From Marinimicrococcus flavescens (GTDB lineage: Bacteria > Pseudomonadota > Alphaproteobacteria > Geminicoccales > Geminicoccaceae): a DNA stretch of 64,000 nucleotides. The notes beneath the pieces were generated by a model. It ran no database searches and was not told the origin of the DNA. It saw only the letters and a list, made by a program, of their open reading frames with translations. Shown here piece by piece: positions 1 to 8,141 of the stretch (position 1 is the first letter of the stretch; each line of letters opens with the position of its first letter). The translations under genes and the position numbers were made by a program. The stretch is taken from NCBI GenBank assembly GCA_029211145.1, contig JARGEQ010000025.1, positions 1-64,000 of the forward strand, in the 5' to 3' direction.

Positions 1-1
1 C

Positions 2-516
2 ATGCCCCGCTACTCCCATCATGACGACCCATTTCTCCCCGACGCGCCCCGCCCAGCCTTCCGCCGCTATTTCGCCTATGGCCTGAACATGGACAGGGAC
101 GCCATGGCGCAGCGCTGCCCCGATTCGGTCTGCGACGGGGTGGACTTTCTGGCCGGGCTGCGTTCCGGATCAACAGCAGGGGTGTTGCCACCGTGGTGCC
201 GCGGGCGGAGGCTTCCGTGTGGGGCGTGCTGTGGCGGCTGCGGCCCAGCGACGAGGAGCGGCTCGACCTGTTCGAGGGCGTGGCCGGCGGATTCTAGACC
301 AAGGAGCGCCTCGAGATCCGCCGCCGCCAGGGCGCCACCGCCAGAGCACTCCTCCACCTCGCCACCGACAGCCGCCCCGGCCGCCCCAAGGCCGGCTACC
401 TCGAGACCATCATCGAAAGCGCCGCCACCTTCGACCTCCCCGCAGCCTACCAGTCCCGACTGACAAGCCTCCTCGCCCGCTCGCGCGGCGGTGCCGTGGA
501 CCTCGCGGACGACTGA
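2..516 (+). pseudogene. Broken gamma-glutamylcyclotransferase-family gene
   Basis: The N-terminal part, in the frame starting at ATG 2, contains YFAYGLNM followed by a RCP segment, which is the substrate-binding start of the GGCT/AIG2 fold (cleavage of gamma-glutamyl dipeptides to 5-oxoproline). Near base 160 the homology jumps by one base into another frame, where FRINSRGVATVVP and ASVWGVLWRL continue the family pattern. In that frame a TAG at 295-297 interrupts the segment that normally reads GFY-x-K/R, so a Tyr codon appears mutated. The frame then stays open to TGA 514-516. One frameshift plus one nonsense change in a recognisable enzyme indicates a pseudogene, unless these are sequencing errors. 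Anything upstream of base 2 is outside the window. Confidence 0.72.
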
Positions 517-603
517 CAGGCCGCACCAGCAGCGGCACCCCGCAGCCGTCACCCCCATGCCCCGTCCGCCAGCGTCTTCACCGGATCTTCACCTTCCCCC
601 GTC

Positions 604-1240
604 ACCCTGCTGGCGTGGGACTCCGCCGCCGCGAGTCTCTGGCGCGGCCCCTCTTCCACCATCCGCGAGCATGCCACGGCAAAGGTTGAGGAAGCGTGAA
701 CCGGCAGGCGACGCCTGCGATCCAGCCCAGGATGTTCACGGTGTCTTAACCCGGACCCGCCATCCTGCTGGGGTGGGACTCCGCCGCCGCGAGTCTCTGG
801 CGCGGCCCCTCTTCCACCATCCGCGAGCATGCCACGGCAAAGGTTGAGGAAGCGTGAACCGGCAGGCGACGCCTGCGATCCAGCCCAGGATGTTCACGGT
901 GTCTTAACCCGGACCCGCCATCCTGCTGGGGTGGGACTCTGCCGCCGCGAAACCTTGGGCGCGGCACCTTTCCCACCATCCGCGATGGATGCCACGGCAA
1001 AGGTTGAAGAAGCGTGAACCGCTCGCCGGGGGCTGCCATCCGGCCCGGGACGTTCACGGTGTCTTAACCCGGCCTCGCCATCCTGCTGGGGTGGGAGTCC
1101 GCCGCCGCGAAGCTCTAGGTGCGGCACCTCTCCCACCGTCCGAGAGAATGGCTGAAAATCCTTCAGGAAGGGTAAAGGCTGCCCGGCCTCGGCACTGCCG
1201 CCAGACTGACAGAACCAGAGAAAAGAAAGCCGCGCGCAGC
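604..1240. repeat. Four tandem copies of a ~158-bp non-coding repeat
   Basis: Copies begin at about 604, 762, 920 and 1080, giving periods of 158, 158 and 160 bp. Each starts with a CCTGCTGGGGTGGGA-like block, passes through a GCCGCCGCGA core and a CTCTTCCACC block, and ends with GTTCACGGTGTCTTAACCC. Copies 1 and 2 are almost identical; copy 4 diverges after its first 65 bases. The open frames here (about 60-120 codons, similar in each copy) are by-products of the repetition: they lack ribosome sites and protein-like composition. This repeat and its flanks fill the 825-base gene-free stretch between the broken gene and the ORF at 1341. Confidence 0.85.
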
Positions 1241-1340
1241 GCCTTGCCGGCGGTGCCGGCATGTCCGGCTGCAGCATGTGGCATTTGTTCCTATCATCTG
1301 CTATCCTCGCGCTCCCCCTCTCCAACCTCGCGAGGAAGCC

Positions 1341-2135
1341 ATGGACAGTGCCGAGCATCTTGAGGACGCCGTCACCTTTCGGCCGCGGCCGCTGGGCGTG
1401 GTGTGGGCGGAGGAGGATCTGGCGCGGGCCGAGGGGCTGCGGGACAGTCTGCGGTGGCGCTACGATCCGCGCTGTGCGGTGGAGGTGCATTGGGGGCGGG
1501 AGATGATCTTCGCGATGCACCGGCAGGAGCGGCTGCGGGTGGTGGAGCTGCAGTGCGAGGAGCGGGCGGCGGTGTGTCCGGTGGAGGAGCGCCGCTCGGT
1601 GGCCGAGCAGGCGAAAATCTGGGGCCAGGCAAGGCGGCGGGCGCGGCAGGACTATTCATTCGCCAAGGCCGAGCTGGCGGCGCTGATCGAGCAGCGCGAG
1701 ATCTTGGTGGCCTCGCAGAGCTGGCCCGGCTATCTGCACGGGCTGTGCCGCGACAAGAGCGTGGCGCGGGCAGAAGCCAGGGCGCGGATGGCCGAGCCCG
1801 GGCACGATCCGGCCAGCGACCCGGACCCGAAGAACCCGGTCTTCGTCGATCCCGCGGGCAGCGCCTTCATCGACGGCATCGAGGGTGCGGAGGGAGGCTT
1901 CGCCGCGGCGGAGGCGTGGGACGGGCGGGGCGCGGTGGACGGCACGTCCGCTTACGGCGGCACGAACGAACCCGACGCTCCCCTGGCCGCCGGCCCCAGC
2001 CCGTGGGCCACCCGCTGCCGCATGGCCCGCGCCGCCGGCACCGGCCCCGCCCCGGAGCTCGACCCTTCGGCGCCGCTCCGGTGCGGCAAAGTCGAACCCG
2101 AGGAGCGGCGGGGTATCAACCTCCCGTTAAGGTGA
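1341..2135 (+). CDS. Unrecognised 264-aa protein with repeated tail
   Basis: The product is not recognised. ATG 1341 is chosen because it follows GAGGAAG; the frame is open further upstream without a better start. The first ~130 residues are rich in Arg, Glu and Ala (RLRVVELQCEERAAV and similar) and look helical and soluble. The last ~40 residues carry a distinctive tail (PWATRCRMARA, then TGPAPELDPSAPLRCGK). Diverged copies of the DNA for this tail occur at about 2224-2487 and 2921-3049, outside any intact gene. The gene lies between repeat arrays in a decayed zone, so it may itself be a remnant. Confidence 0.45.
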   Translation: MDSAEHLEDAVTFRPRPLGVVWAEEDLARAEGLRDSLRWRYDPRCAVEVHWGREMIFAMHRQERLRVVELQCEERAAVCPVEERRSVAEQAKIWGQARRRARQDYSFAKAELAALIEQREILVASQSWPGYLHGLCRDKSVARAEARARMAEPGHDPASDPDPKNPVFVDPAGSAFIDGIEGAEGGFAAAEAWDGRGAVDGTSAYGGTNEPDAPLAAGPSPWATRCRMARAAGTGPAPELDPSAPLRCGKVEPEERRGINLPLR

Positions 2136-2223
2136 CCTGGCACCATTTCACGCCGGTTAACGGCGACCGGAGCGCGGCAAAACCGAACCCGACCTCGCCG
2201 CAGACCGACAGACGAGAGAAGGG

Positions 2224-2487
2224 ACGGCATCGAGGGTGCGGAGGGAGGCTTCGCCGCGGCGGAGGCGTGGGACGGGCGGCGCACGGCGGAGGGCGCCGCC
2301 ACTGCGCCCGATGGCACGAACGAACCCGACGCTGCCCCGGATGCGGTCTCCGGCAGCCTGGGCCGCCCCAGCCCGTGGCGCACCCGCTGCCGCATGGCGC
2401 GCGCCGTCAGCACCGGCCCCGCCCCGGAGCTCGACCCTGCGGCGCCGCTCCGGTGCGGCAAAGACTAACCCGAGGGGCGGCTGGGGG
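2224..2487 (+). repeat. Second copy of the 3' end of the 1341-2135 gene
   Basis: The DNA from about 2224 matches that from about 1873 (same GACGGCATCGAGGGTGCGG start, then GCGGAGGCGTGGGACGGG) and continues to the tail coding PWRTRCRMARA and TGPAPELDPAAPLRCGKD. Here a TAA replaces the Glu codon seen in the other two copies (GKD-stop versus GK-x-EPE), and no start codon or body of the gene precedes it. It is a broken partial duplicate. With the two neighbouring repeats it occupies the 1.1-kb gene-free stretch 2136-3244. Confidence 0.7.
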
Positions 2488-2685
2488 CAGTCGCGACCGT
2501 TCATCTGCCAACCGTCGGAGCCGCCGGCCGCCCGGGCGAAGGACACGCGTCGCATTGACCGCGCCGCCAACTGGCTCAGCGCGGTGGCAGGGATCGATCC
2601 CTTGTTCATCTCGCCTGGTGCCAGGTCCACACCGCTGCCTGCCCTCCGGCCCGGGACGTTCACGGTGTCCTAACCCGCCCCCGCC

Positions 2686-2870
2686 ATCCTGCTGGGGTGG
2701 GACTCCGCCGCCGCGAGACCCGGGGCGCGGCACCTCTTCCACCATCCGCCAGAATGCCCGAAAATCCTTCAGGAAAGGTGAAGACGTCCCGGCCCCGGCA
2801 CCGAACTGACAGAATCAGAGAAAGGACAGCCGCGCGCAGCGCCTTGCGGGCGGGGCCCGCGGGTCTCCTC
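2686..2870. repeat. Fifth copy of the 158-bp repeat plus flank
   Basis: The segment repeats the start of the 158-bp unit (ATCCTGCTGGGGTGGGACTC) and then a flank (GAAAATCCTTCAGGAAAGG, later GACAGAATCAGAGAAAGGAC and GCGCGCAGCGCCTTGC). That flank matches the continuation of repeat copy 4 at about 1080-1262. A block containing repeat, flank and gene tail has therefore been duplicated as a unit. Confidence 0.75.
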
Positions 2871-2920
2871 CGGCGGCGGACTCGAAGCCGCCGCCCCCCC
2901 GCCTGCCGTGCCGTGCCGAA

Positions 2921-3049
2921 ACGTGGCGCACGCGCTTCCGTATGGCGGAAGCCATCAACACCGGCCCGCCTCCCGAGCCCGATCCTTCGGCGCCGCTCCG
3001 TCGTGGCAAGGACGAACCCGAGCTCGTCCGCCTCGCCGCAACCATTTGA
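2921..3049 (+). repeat. Third, diverged copy of the tail cassette
   Basis: Read in the frame of TGG 2924, the segment encodes WRTRFRMAEA, then TGPPPEPDPSAPLRRGKDEP, and ends at TGA 3047. This matches the tails at 1990-2113 and 2355-2463 at the protein level. No start codon or upstream gene body is present. Conservation of the protein reading despite DNA divergence suggests the tail was coding in an ancestor; now it is a fragment. Confidence 0.6.
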
Positions 3050-3244
3050 GAAAGGGAGAAAAAACGCCGCCCGCGGGGCCTCGCGGGCCCCGGCCTTCCC
3101 GCCTCCGGCGCCATCGCGACCGCAAAGGCGCATGATCCGGCCGCCTGCTACTCCCGTACCGAGAGGTGTCAGCAGATCAGGAGGCAGCGCCGGTGGTGCA
3201 GGCCTTCGGGTCGTTCCAACCGCCTTTGAAGGACGGGACAGACC

Positions 3245-3733
3245 ATGACCATCTCGATGCGACTGGGTGCGGCCGCCATGGCGCTGCCGCTGGTGGCGAT
3301 GGCCGGCACCGCCGGTGCCGCCGACATCGTCGATACCGCGAGGGAGGCCGGCTCGTTCACGACCCTGGTGGCGGCCATCGAGGCTGCCGGCCTTGCCGAG
3401 ACGCTCAAGGGGGAGGGGCCGTTCACCGTGTTCGCGCCCACCGACGAGGCGTTCGCGGCGCTGCCCGAGGGCACGGTCGACGATCTCCTCGAGCCCGAGA
3501 ACAAGGACAAGCTCACGGGGCTGCTCACCTACCACGTGCTTCCCGGCAAGACGATGTCCTCGGATCTGGCCGGCAAGAGCACGGAGGTGGAGACGGTGCA
3601 GGGCGGCATGCTCGCCATCGACGCCACCGGCGACACGGTGATGGCGGACGACGCCACCGTGACCCAGGCCGACGTGGAGGCCGACAATGGGGTGATCCAC
3701 GTCATCGACGGCGTGCTGATGCCGGACTCCTGA
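3245..3733 (+). CDS. Secreted fasciclin-domain protein
   Basis: This 162-aa product has an N-terminal signal peptide (hydrophobic residues 7-20, likely cleavage after GTAGA near residue 25) followed by a single fasciclin (FAS1) domain. Domain marks are the [16 protein letters not shown] block near residues 59-73, YHVLPGK near 95 and the closing [13 protein letters not shown]. One-domain FAS1 proteins of 140-190 aa are common in Proteobacteria; they are exported and linked to adhesion or matrix binding, but their ligand is usually unknown. The gene stands alone and is followed by a good terminator. ATG 3245 gives a complete signal peptide. Confidence 0.93.
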   Translation: MTISMRLGAAAMALPLVAMAGTAGAADIVDTAREAGSFTTLVAAIEAAGLAETLKGEGPFTVFAPTDEAFAALPEGTVDDLLEPENKDKLTGLLTYHVLPGKTMSSDLAGKSTEVETVQGGMLAIDATGDTVMADDATVTQADVEADNGVIHVIDGVLMPDS

Positions 3734-3739
3734 AGGCCT

Positions 3740-3786
3740 GCCGCCGGCTCGCGCAGCACAGGCGGCGCCGGCGGCCTTTCTTTCCC
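3740..3786 (+). terminator. Rho-independent terminator of the fasciclin gene
   Basis: A 9-bp stem (GCCGCCGGC at 3740-3748 with GCCGGCGGC at 3767-3775) is followed by the T-rich run CTTTCTTT, seven bases after the fasciclin stop codon. Confidence 0.75.
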
Positions 3787-3808
3787 CCGCATCCCGACAG
3801 GAGCGATC

Positions 3809-3934
3809 ATGACCACCCAGGTCTCTGCCGAAAGCGCCCGCCAGGGCCACACCCTCAACCGCATGCGCTACGTGCTGGCCGCCTCCACCGCGCTCGCCGT
3901 CCTCTCCCTGTCCATCGCCTACGCCGGCTTGTGA
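3809..3934 (+). CDS. Small 41-aa single-span membrane protein (hypothetical)
   Basis: ATG 3809 is preceded by a clear ribosome site (ACAGGAGCG). The product has a polar N-terminus (MTTQVSAESARQGH) and one hydrophobic span near residues 21-39, ending AYAGL. Its function is not recognised. The ribosome site and a credible membrane span in a short frame support a real small gene, but no family match can be claimed. Confidence 0.5.
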   Translation: MTTQVSAESARQGHTLNRMRYVLAASTALAVLSLSIAYAGL

Positions 3935-3954
3935 CGCCCGAAACCCCGGGGGAA

Positions 3955-3997
3955 GAAGAAAGAAAGCCGCGCACAGCGCCTTGCAGGCACTGCCCCC
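3955..3997 (-). terminator. Terminator-like repeat element downstream of the thioesterase gene
   Basis: Read on the minus strand, the stretch just after the thioesterase stop is AAGGCGCTGTGCGCGGC followed by TTTCTTTCTTC. It has a small GCGC/GCGC hairpin and a T-rich run. The same sequence type recurs at about 1213-1251, 2814-2850 and, on the other strand, 58367-58400, so it is both a likely terminator and a member of a small dispersed repeat family. Confidence 0.5.
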
Positions 3998-4450
3998 TCA
4001 GGCCTGCGCCGCGTCCTCGGCGACCTGCGCCAGAAGCCAGTCGCGGAACCCGTCGGGCAGCGGTGCGGACTTCCGGGTGGTCTCGTCCATGAGAACGATC
4101 ACCGACTCGGCGGTAGCGGCGCAGACGCCGTCCTTGAAGATCGCCTGGCCGAAGGTGAAGGAGGAGCGGCCGACCCGCAGGATGGTGGTGCCGATCTCGG
4201 CCTCTCCCGGCCAGGTGAGCTCGCCGCGGTAGTCGATCACCAGCCGGGCGATGACGAAGGCCCGGTGCGGCGGCAGGGCCGGGACGTCCGGGCCGAAGAG
4301 GAAACGGACCCGGCCGGTCTCGCACAGCGTGGAGAAGACGGCGTTGTTGACGTGGCCCTGGCGGTCGGTGTCGTTGTAGCGGATCGTCTCGCGCGCCCAG
4401 CTCTCGTAGAAGCCGCGGTTCTTGCGCCGGTCGTCTGAAGCCTGCGTCAT
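3998..4450 (-). CDS. Hotdog-fold acyl-CoA thioesterase (4HBT/YbgC type)
   Basis: This 150-aa protein carries the 4-hydroxybenzoyl-CoA thioesterase pattern: RYNDTDRQGHVNNAVFST near residues 22-39, with the Asp-x-x-x-H-V-N-N active-site region, then the hotdog strand GTTILRVGRSSFTF. Such enzymes hydrolyse acyl-CoA in the cytoplasm; the substrate is not predictable here. The start is MTQASDDR at 4450; a longer open frame continues upstream but adds proline-rich residues unlike the family. It is the last gene of the minus-strand run descending from 11.6 kb and is followed by a terminator-like element. It is 91 bases from the amidohydrolase gene, so it may belong to that operon. Confidence 0.85.
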   Translation of the reverse strand: MTQASDDRRKNRGFYESWARETIRYNDTDRQGHVNNAVFSTLCETGRVRFLFGPDVPALPPHRAFVIARLVIDYRGELTWPGEAEIGTTILRVGRSSFTFGQAIFKDGVCAATAESVIVLMDETTRKSAPLPDGFRDWLLAQVAEDAAQA

Positions 4451-4498
4451 CCGTTCTCTGTCCTGGTCCTGCCGTTGGTGGCGTGCGGCGGCACGGTT

Positions 4499-4536
4499 GC
4501 CCGGGCGGGGGCAGGGGTCAAGGGCCCCGCCCGGGC
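4499..4536 (-). other. Strong G+C hairpin 3' of the M20 hydrolase gene
   Basis: A perfect 12-bp stem (GCCCGGGCGGGG at 4499-4510 with CCCCGCCCGGGC at 4525-4536) with a 14-base loop lies just beyond the stop codon of the amidohydrolase gene. No T-run follows on the minus strand, so it is more likely an mRNA-stabilising or partial-stop hairpin than a classical terminator. Confidence 0.55.
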
Positions 4537-4541
4537 GGGGC

Positions 4542-5801
4542 TCAGCGGTCGGCGCGCTCGACGGCGCTGTGGAGGAGGACGTTGATGCCGGGGGCGAGGT
4601 CGTCGCGGTCGGCAAGCTCCTTGTTGTTGTGGGTGATGCCGTTGCGGCAGGGGGTGAAGATCATCGCGGTGGGGCACACGCGGGCGAGGAAATAGGCGTC
4701 GTGGCCGGCCTGGCTGGGGAGGTCGCGGTGGCTGTAGCCGAGGCCGCCCGCGTGCCGGCGGGTGAGGGCCACCATCTCCTCGTCGAAGATCCGGCCGCCC
4801 CATTCCCAGCGGTCGAGAACCTCGGCGGTGCAGCCGGCGCGCGCTGCCGCCTCGCCGATGGCGCGCTCGACCCGCTCGGCCATGACGGCGGCGGTGGCCG
4901 GATCGTCGTGCCGGACGTCGCACACCGCCTCGGCCCAGTCGGAGAGGGTGCCGGCCTTGTTGGGCCAGGCGACGAGCCGGGCGGCGGTGGCCTTGCCGCC
5001 GGTGGGGGCGAGCTGCCAGCCGAGATCGTCGACGCTCACCAGCAGGCGGGCGGCGGCCACAAGCGCGTTGCGGCGGCGCTCCATGGGCCAGGGGCCGGTA
5101 TGCGCGGTCTCGCCGTGGAACGCCACGAGGAAGCCATGCGACTTGAGGGCGTGACTGACGATTCCGACCTGGACCTTCTCGGCGTCGAGGATCGGGCCCT
5201 GCTCGATATGCAGCTCGAGATAGGCGTCGAGCGCGCGCCCGCCGACCGGGGCCCCGCCCAGATAGCCGATGCGGCGCAGCTCCTCGCCGAAGGTCGGGCC
5301 GTCGTCGGACGGGCGGGCGTGGACCCAGTCCACGGTATAGGCGCCGGCGAAGCAGCCCGAGGCGGTCATGGGCGGCGAGAAGCGCGCGCCCTCCTCGTTG
5401 GTCCAGTTGACGATCTCGAGGGGCCGGCGGGTGACGTGGCCCAGATCGTTCAGGGTGCGCACCACCTCGAGCGCGCCCAGCACGCCGACGATCCCGTCGA
5501 AGCGGCCGCCATTGGCCTGGGTGTCGAGATGGCTGCCCATGACCACCGGCGGCAGATGATCCTCGCGGCCGGCGCGGCGCGCGAAGATGTTGCCCACCGC
5601 ATCGACGCTGACGGCAAGCCCGGCCTCGCGGCACCAGACCACGAACTGGTCGCGCATGGCCTTGTCTGCGTCGCCCAAAGCGAGCCGCGAGAGGCCGCCC
5701 TCGCGGCCCGTGCCGATGGTGGCGGAGCGCTCGATGGTCGCGAGGAACCGGTCGATGTCGATGCGTGCGTCGCGGGGCAGGGAGGAAGCGTCGGATTCCA
5801 T
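4542..5801 (-). CDS. Zn-dependent M20 amidohydrolase (N-carbamoyl-L-amino-acid hydrolase / allantoate amidohydrolase type)
   Basis: This 419-aa cytoplasmic enzyme of the M20 family splits carbamoyl or ureido groups from amino acids. Metal-binding signatures are in order: GSHLDTQ with His91 and Asp93, RFDG with Asp102, TNEEGARF with Glu136/Glu137, LHIEQGP with His198, and a C-terminal THNNKE His. The length fits HyuC, beta-ureidopropionase and AllC (about 410-420 aa). Which of these it is cannot be decided: no hydantoinase or allantoinase gene is adjacent. It lies directly behind a GntR gene (25 bases) and a peptide ABC operon, so an imported N-carbamoyl or ureido compound is a fair inference. 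Confidence 0.88.
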   Translation of the reverse strand: MESDASSLPRDARIDIDRFLATIERSATIGTGREGGLSRLALGDADKAMRDQFVVWCREAGLAVSVDAVGNIFARRAGREDHLPPVVMGSHLDTQANGGRFDGIVGVLGALEVVRTLNDLGHVTRRPLEIVNWTNEEGARFSPPMTASGCFAGAYTVDWVHARPSDDGPTFGEELRRIGYLGGAPVGGRALDAYLELHIEQGPILDAEKVQVGIVSHALKSHGFLVAFHGETAHTGPWPMERRRNALVAAARLLVSVDDLGWQLAPTGGKATAARLVAWPNKAGTLSDWAEAVCDVRHDDPATAAVMAERVERAIGEAAARAGCTAEVLDRWEWGGRIFDEEMVALTRRHAGGLGYSHRDLPSQAGHDAYFLARVCPTAMIFTPCRNGITHNNKELADRDDLAPGINVLLHSAVERADR

Positions 5802-5826
5802 GGCGAGCCTCTGTTATGGCTGGAGA

Positions 5827-6498
5827 TCAGCGTGGTTCGAAGAGAATTCCGGTCCGAAGTATCACATCGCCGCCGCTCTTGATGTCGAGGCGGATGGCCT
5901 TCCTCGCGGCGGCGGGGTCGCGGCGGCGGATGGCGTCCAGCACGTGGCCGTGATGCTCGATCATGGTGCGCCCGCCGGCCTCGTAGGCCGCAGCGATCAC
6001 CGGGCCCATCTTGAGCCACAGATTGCGCAGGATCTCGCCCAGGATCGGCATCCGGGCGATGGCGGCGAGTTCGAAGTGGAAGACCTGGTTGAGGGCGATC
6101 GCCCGGTCGAGGCGGTGCTCGGCGAAGGCCAGCTCGTTCTCGGCGATCACCGCCGCCAGCCGCTCGATGTCGGCGGCGTCGGCGGCCCGCGCGGCAGCCT
6201 CGGCTGCGAGGCCCTCGAGATGCAGGCGGATTTGCCGGATCTCGAGATACTGGTCCCTGGCCAGGACGGGAACGCGGATGTCGCGCGGGCTGCGCATGGC
6301 GAGGGCGCCGTTTTGGACCAGGCGCAGGATGGCGTCGCGTACGGGCGTGACGCTGGTGCCGGCCTGGCGTGCCAGCTCGCGGATCTTCAAACGCTCGTCG
6401 GGCCGCAGCGCGCCCTTCATCAGCGCGTCGGCGAGGTCCCGGTAGAGAGCCTCGCCGAGACTGCCGCGGCCGGCGGCAGCGGTCTCCGAGGAGCTCAC
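5827..6498 (-). CDS. GntR-family transcriptional regulator (FCD subfamily)
   Basis: This is a 223-aa repressor-type regulator. The winged-helix DNA-binding part covers about residues 15-75 (LKIRELARQAGTSVTPVRDAI is the recognition region). The all-helical FCD ligand domain follows, with VFHFELAAIAR and the HHGHVLDAI histidines that bind a metal in this family. The start is GTG 6498, because it overlaps the stop of the upstream ATPase gene (GTGA), an arrangement typical of translational coupling; the open frame upstream lies inside the ATPase gene. As the regulator sits inside the transporter operon it probably controls it, perhaps through the palindromes upstream of the binding-protein gene. 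Confidence 0.88.
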   Translation of the reverse strand: MSSSETAAAGRGSLGEALYRDLADALMKGALRPDERLKIRELARQAGTSVTPVRDAILRLVQNGALAMRSPRDIRVPVLARDQYLEIRQIRLHLEGLAAEAAARAADAADIERLAAVIAENELAFAEHRLDRAIALNQVFHFELAAIARMPILGEILRNLWLKMGPVIAAAYEAGGRTMIEHHGHVLDAIRRRDPAAARKAIRLDIKSGGDVILRTGILFEPR

Positions 6499-8126
6499 AC
6501 CACCGCCTGGCGGGGGTTCCACGCGAGCCCCGGAATGGCAGCGATGAGCTGGCGCGTATAGGCGTGCCGCGGTGCGTCGAAGATCTGCGCCGGCGGCCCG
6601 CACTCCACGATGGCGCCGCGATGCATCACCGCCACGCGGTCGCAGATCTGGGCGGCAACGCGCAGGTCGTGGGTGATGAAGATGATGGCGAGATCGAGCT
6701 TGCGCTGCAGATCCTGGAGGAGCTCGAGCACCTGCGCCTGGACCGAGACGTCGAGCGCCGAGACGCTTTCGTCGGCCACCAGTAGCTCCGGATCCAGCGC
6801 CAACGCCCGGGCGATGCCGACGCGCTGACGCTGGCCGCCGGAGAACTCGTGCGGGTAGCGGTCGAAGGCGGAAGGCTCGAGCCCCACCAGGCCCAGCAGC
6901 TCGCGCGCCCGCGCCTGCGCCTCGGCCAGCGGCACGCCGTTGGCGACCGGCCCGTCGGTGAGGATGCGGCCGATGGTCTGGCGCGGGTTGAGCGAGGAGA
7001 ACGGATCCTGGAAGATCATCTGCACATGCCGGCGCATCGGCCGGAAGGCGCCCGGCGAGAGTGGCACAATGTCCCGGCCGCGAAAGCGGATCTCGCCGCC
7101 GTCGACGTCGGTGAGCTTGAGCAGGCATCGCCCGAGGGTGGATTTGCCCGACCCAGATTCACCCACGACGCCCAGCGTCTCGCCGCGCCGCAGCGAGAAG
7201 CTCACATCGTCGACGGCCTTGACCACCCGCGCCTTGCTGAAGAGGCCGCCGCCGCTGCGGTAGGTCTTGGAGAGCTGCTTGACCTCGAGCAGCGTCTCGC
7301 CGCCGGCATCGGTCCGGTCCGCCCCGTCCTCGCGGTGCGGCACGGCGGCGATCAGGCGGCGGGTGTAGGGGTGCTGCGGCCGGTTGAGAACGTCGGCCGC
7401 CATGCCCTGCTCGACCACCAGGCCGCGCTCCATGACCACGACGCGGTCGGCGATGTCCGCCACCACGCCGAAATCATGGGTAATGAACATGACCCCCATG
7501 CCCTTGGCGGCCTGGATGCGGCGGATCAGCTCGAGGATCTGCGCCTGGGTGGTGACGTCGAGCGCGGTGGTGGGCTCGTCGGCGATCAGCATGGCAGGCT
7601 CGAGGGCCAGCGCCATGGCGATCATCACGCGCTGGCGCTGGCCGCCGGAGAGGCGGAACGGGTAGGCGTGGCGCAGGCTCGCGGGGTCGGGCAGGCCCAC
7701 GAAGTCGAGCAGCTCGAGCACCCGGCGCTCGCGCGCGGCGGCGTCGCCCTCGCCATGCACCAGCATGACCTCGGCCACCTGCTCGCCCACCTTCATCAGC
7801 GGGTTGAGCGCCGAGAGCGGTTCCTGGAAGATCATCGCCACCGAGCGGCCGCGCTCGCGCTCCAGCTCCGGCTCGCTCATGGCGAGCAGGTCCCGGCCGC
7901 GGAACACGATCCGGCCGCCCGAGGGCTTCAGATAGCTCGGCAGCAGGCCCATGATGGCGTTGGCCGTCATCGACTTGCCCGAGCCGGATTCGCCGACGAC
8001 GCACAGGATTTCGCCGGCGTTGAGCTCGTAGGAGATGTTCTCGACCGCGTATGTGCGGTCAAGTCCGGCGGGCAGCGGGATCGACAGGCTCTCGACCCGC
8101 AGGAGGGAGGTGGTCTCTTTGTCCAT
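6495..8126 (-). CDS. Peptide ABC transporter, fused double ATPase (DppD-DppF fusion)
   Basis: This 543-aa protein joins two complete nucleotide-binding domains of the oligopeptide transporter type, as in GsiA/YejF. The first half has Walker [11 protein letters not shown]-loop FQEP, signature LSGGQRQR, Walker B DEPTTALD and H-loop ITHD. The second half has [29 protein letters not shown] and ITHD. All catalytic residues are present in both halves; the Pro after DE in the second half is replaced by Ser. It powers import through the two permeases encoded just upstream (16-base gap) and overlaps the GntR start by 4 bases. Confidence 0.95.
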   Translation of the reverse strand: MDKETTSLLRVESLSIPLPAGLDRTYAVENISYELNAGEILCVVGESGSGKSMTANAIMGLLPSYLKPSGGRIVFRGRDLLAMSEPELERERGRSVAMIFQEPLSALNPLMKVGEQVAEVMLVHGEGDAAARERRVLELLDFVGLPDPASLRHAYPFRLSGGQRQRVMIAMALALEPAMLIADEPTTALDVTTQAQILELIRRIQAAKGMGVMFITHDFGVVADIADRVVVMERGLVVEQGMAADVLNRPQHPYTRRLIAAVPHREDGADRTDAGGETLLEVKQLSKTYRSGGGLFSKARVVKAVDDVSFSLRRGETLGVVGESGSGKSTLGRCLLKLTDVDGGEIRFRGRDIVPLSPGAFRPMRRHVQMIFQDPFSSLNPRQTIGRILTDGPVANGVPLAEAQARARELLGLVGLEPSAFDRYPHEFSGGQRQRVGIARALALDPELLVADESVSALDVSVQAQVLELLQDLQRKLDLAIIFITHDLRVAAQICDRVAVMHRGAIVECGPPAQIFDAPRHAYTRQLIAAIPGLAWNPRQAVV

Positions 8127-8141
8127 CGAAGGCGCTCCCCC

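Noticed and set aside
604-1017. Small repeated proteins of about 60-120 codons in the tandem repeat
   Set aside because: They share sequence only because the DNA repeats; no ribosome sites, and Arg/Pro/His-rich composition unlike the real genes.
604-1240. CRISPR array
   Set aside because: The units are ~158 bp long, nearly identical throughout and without unique spacers; no cas genes are present.
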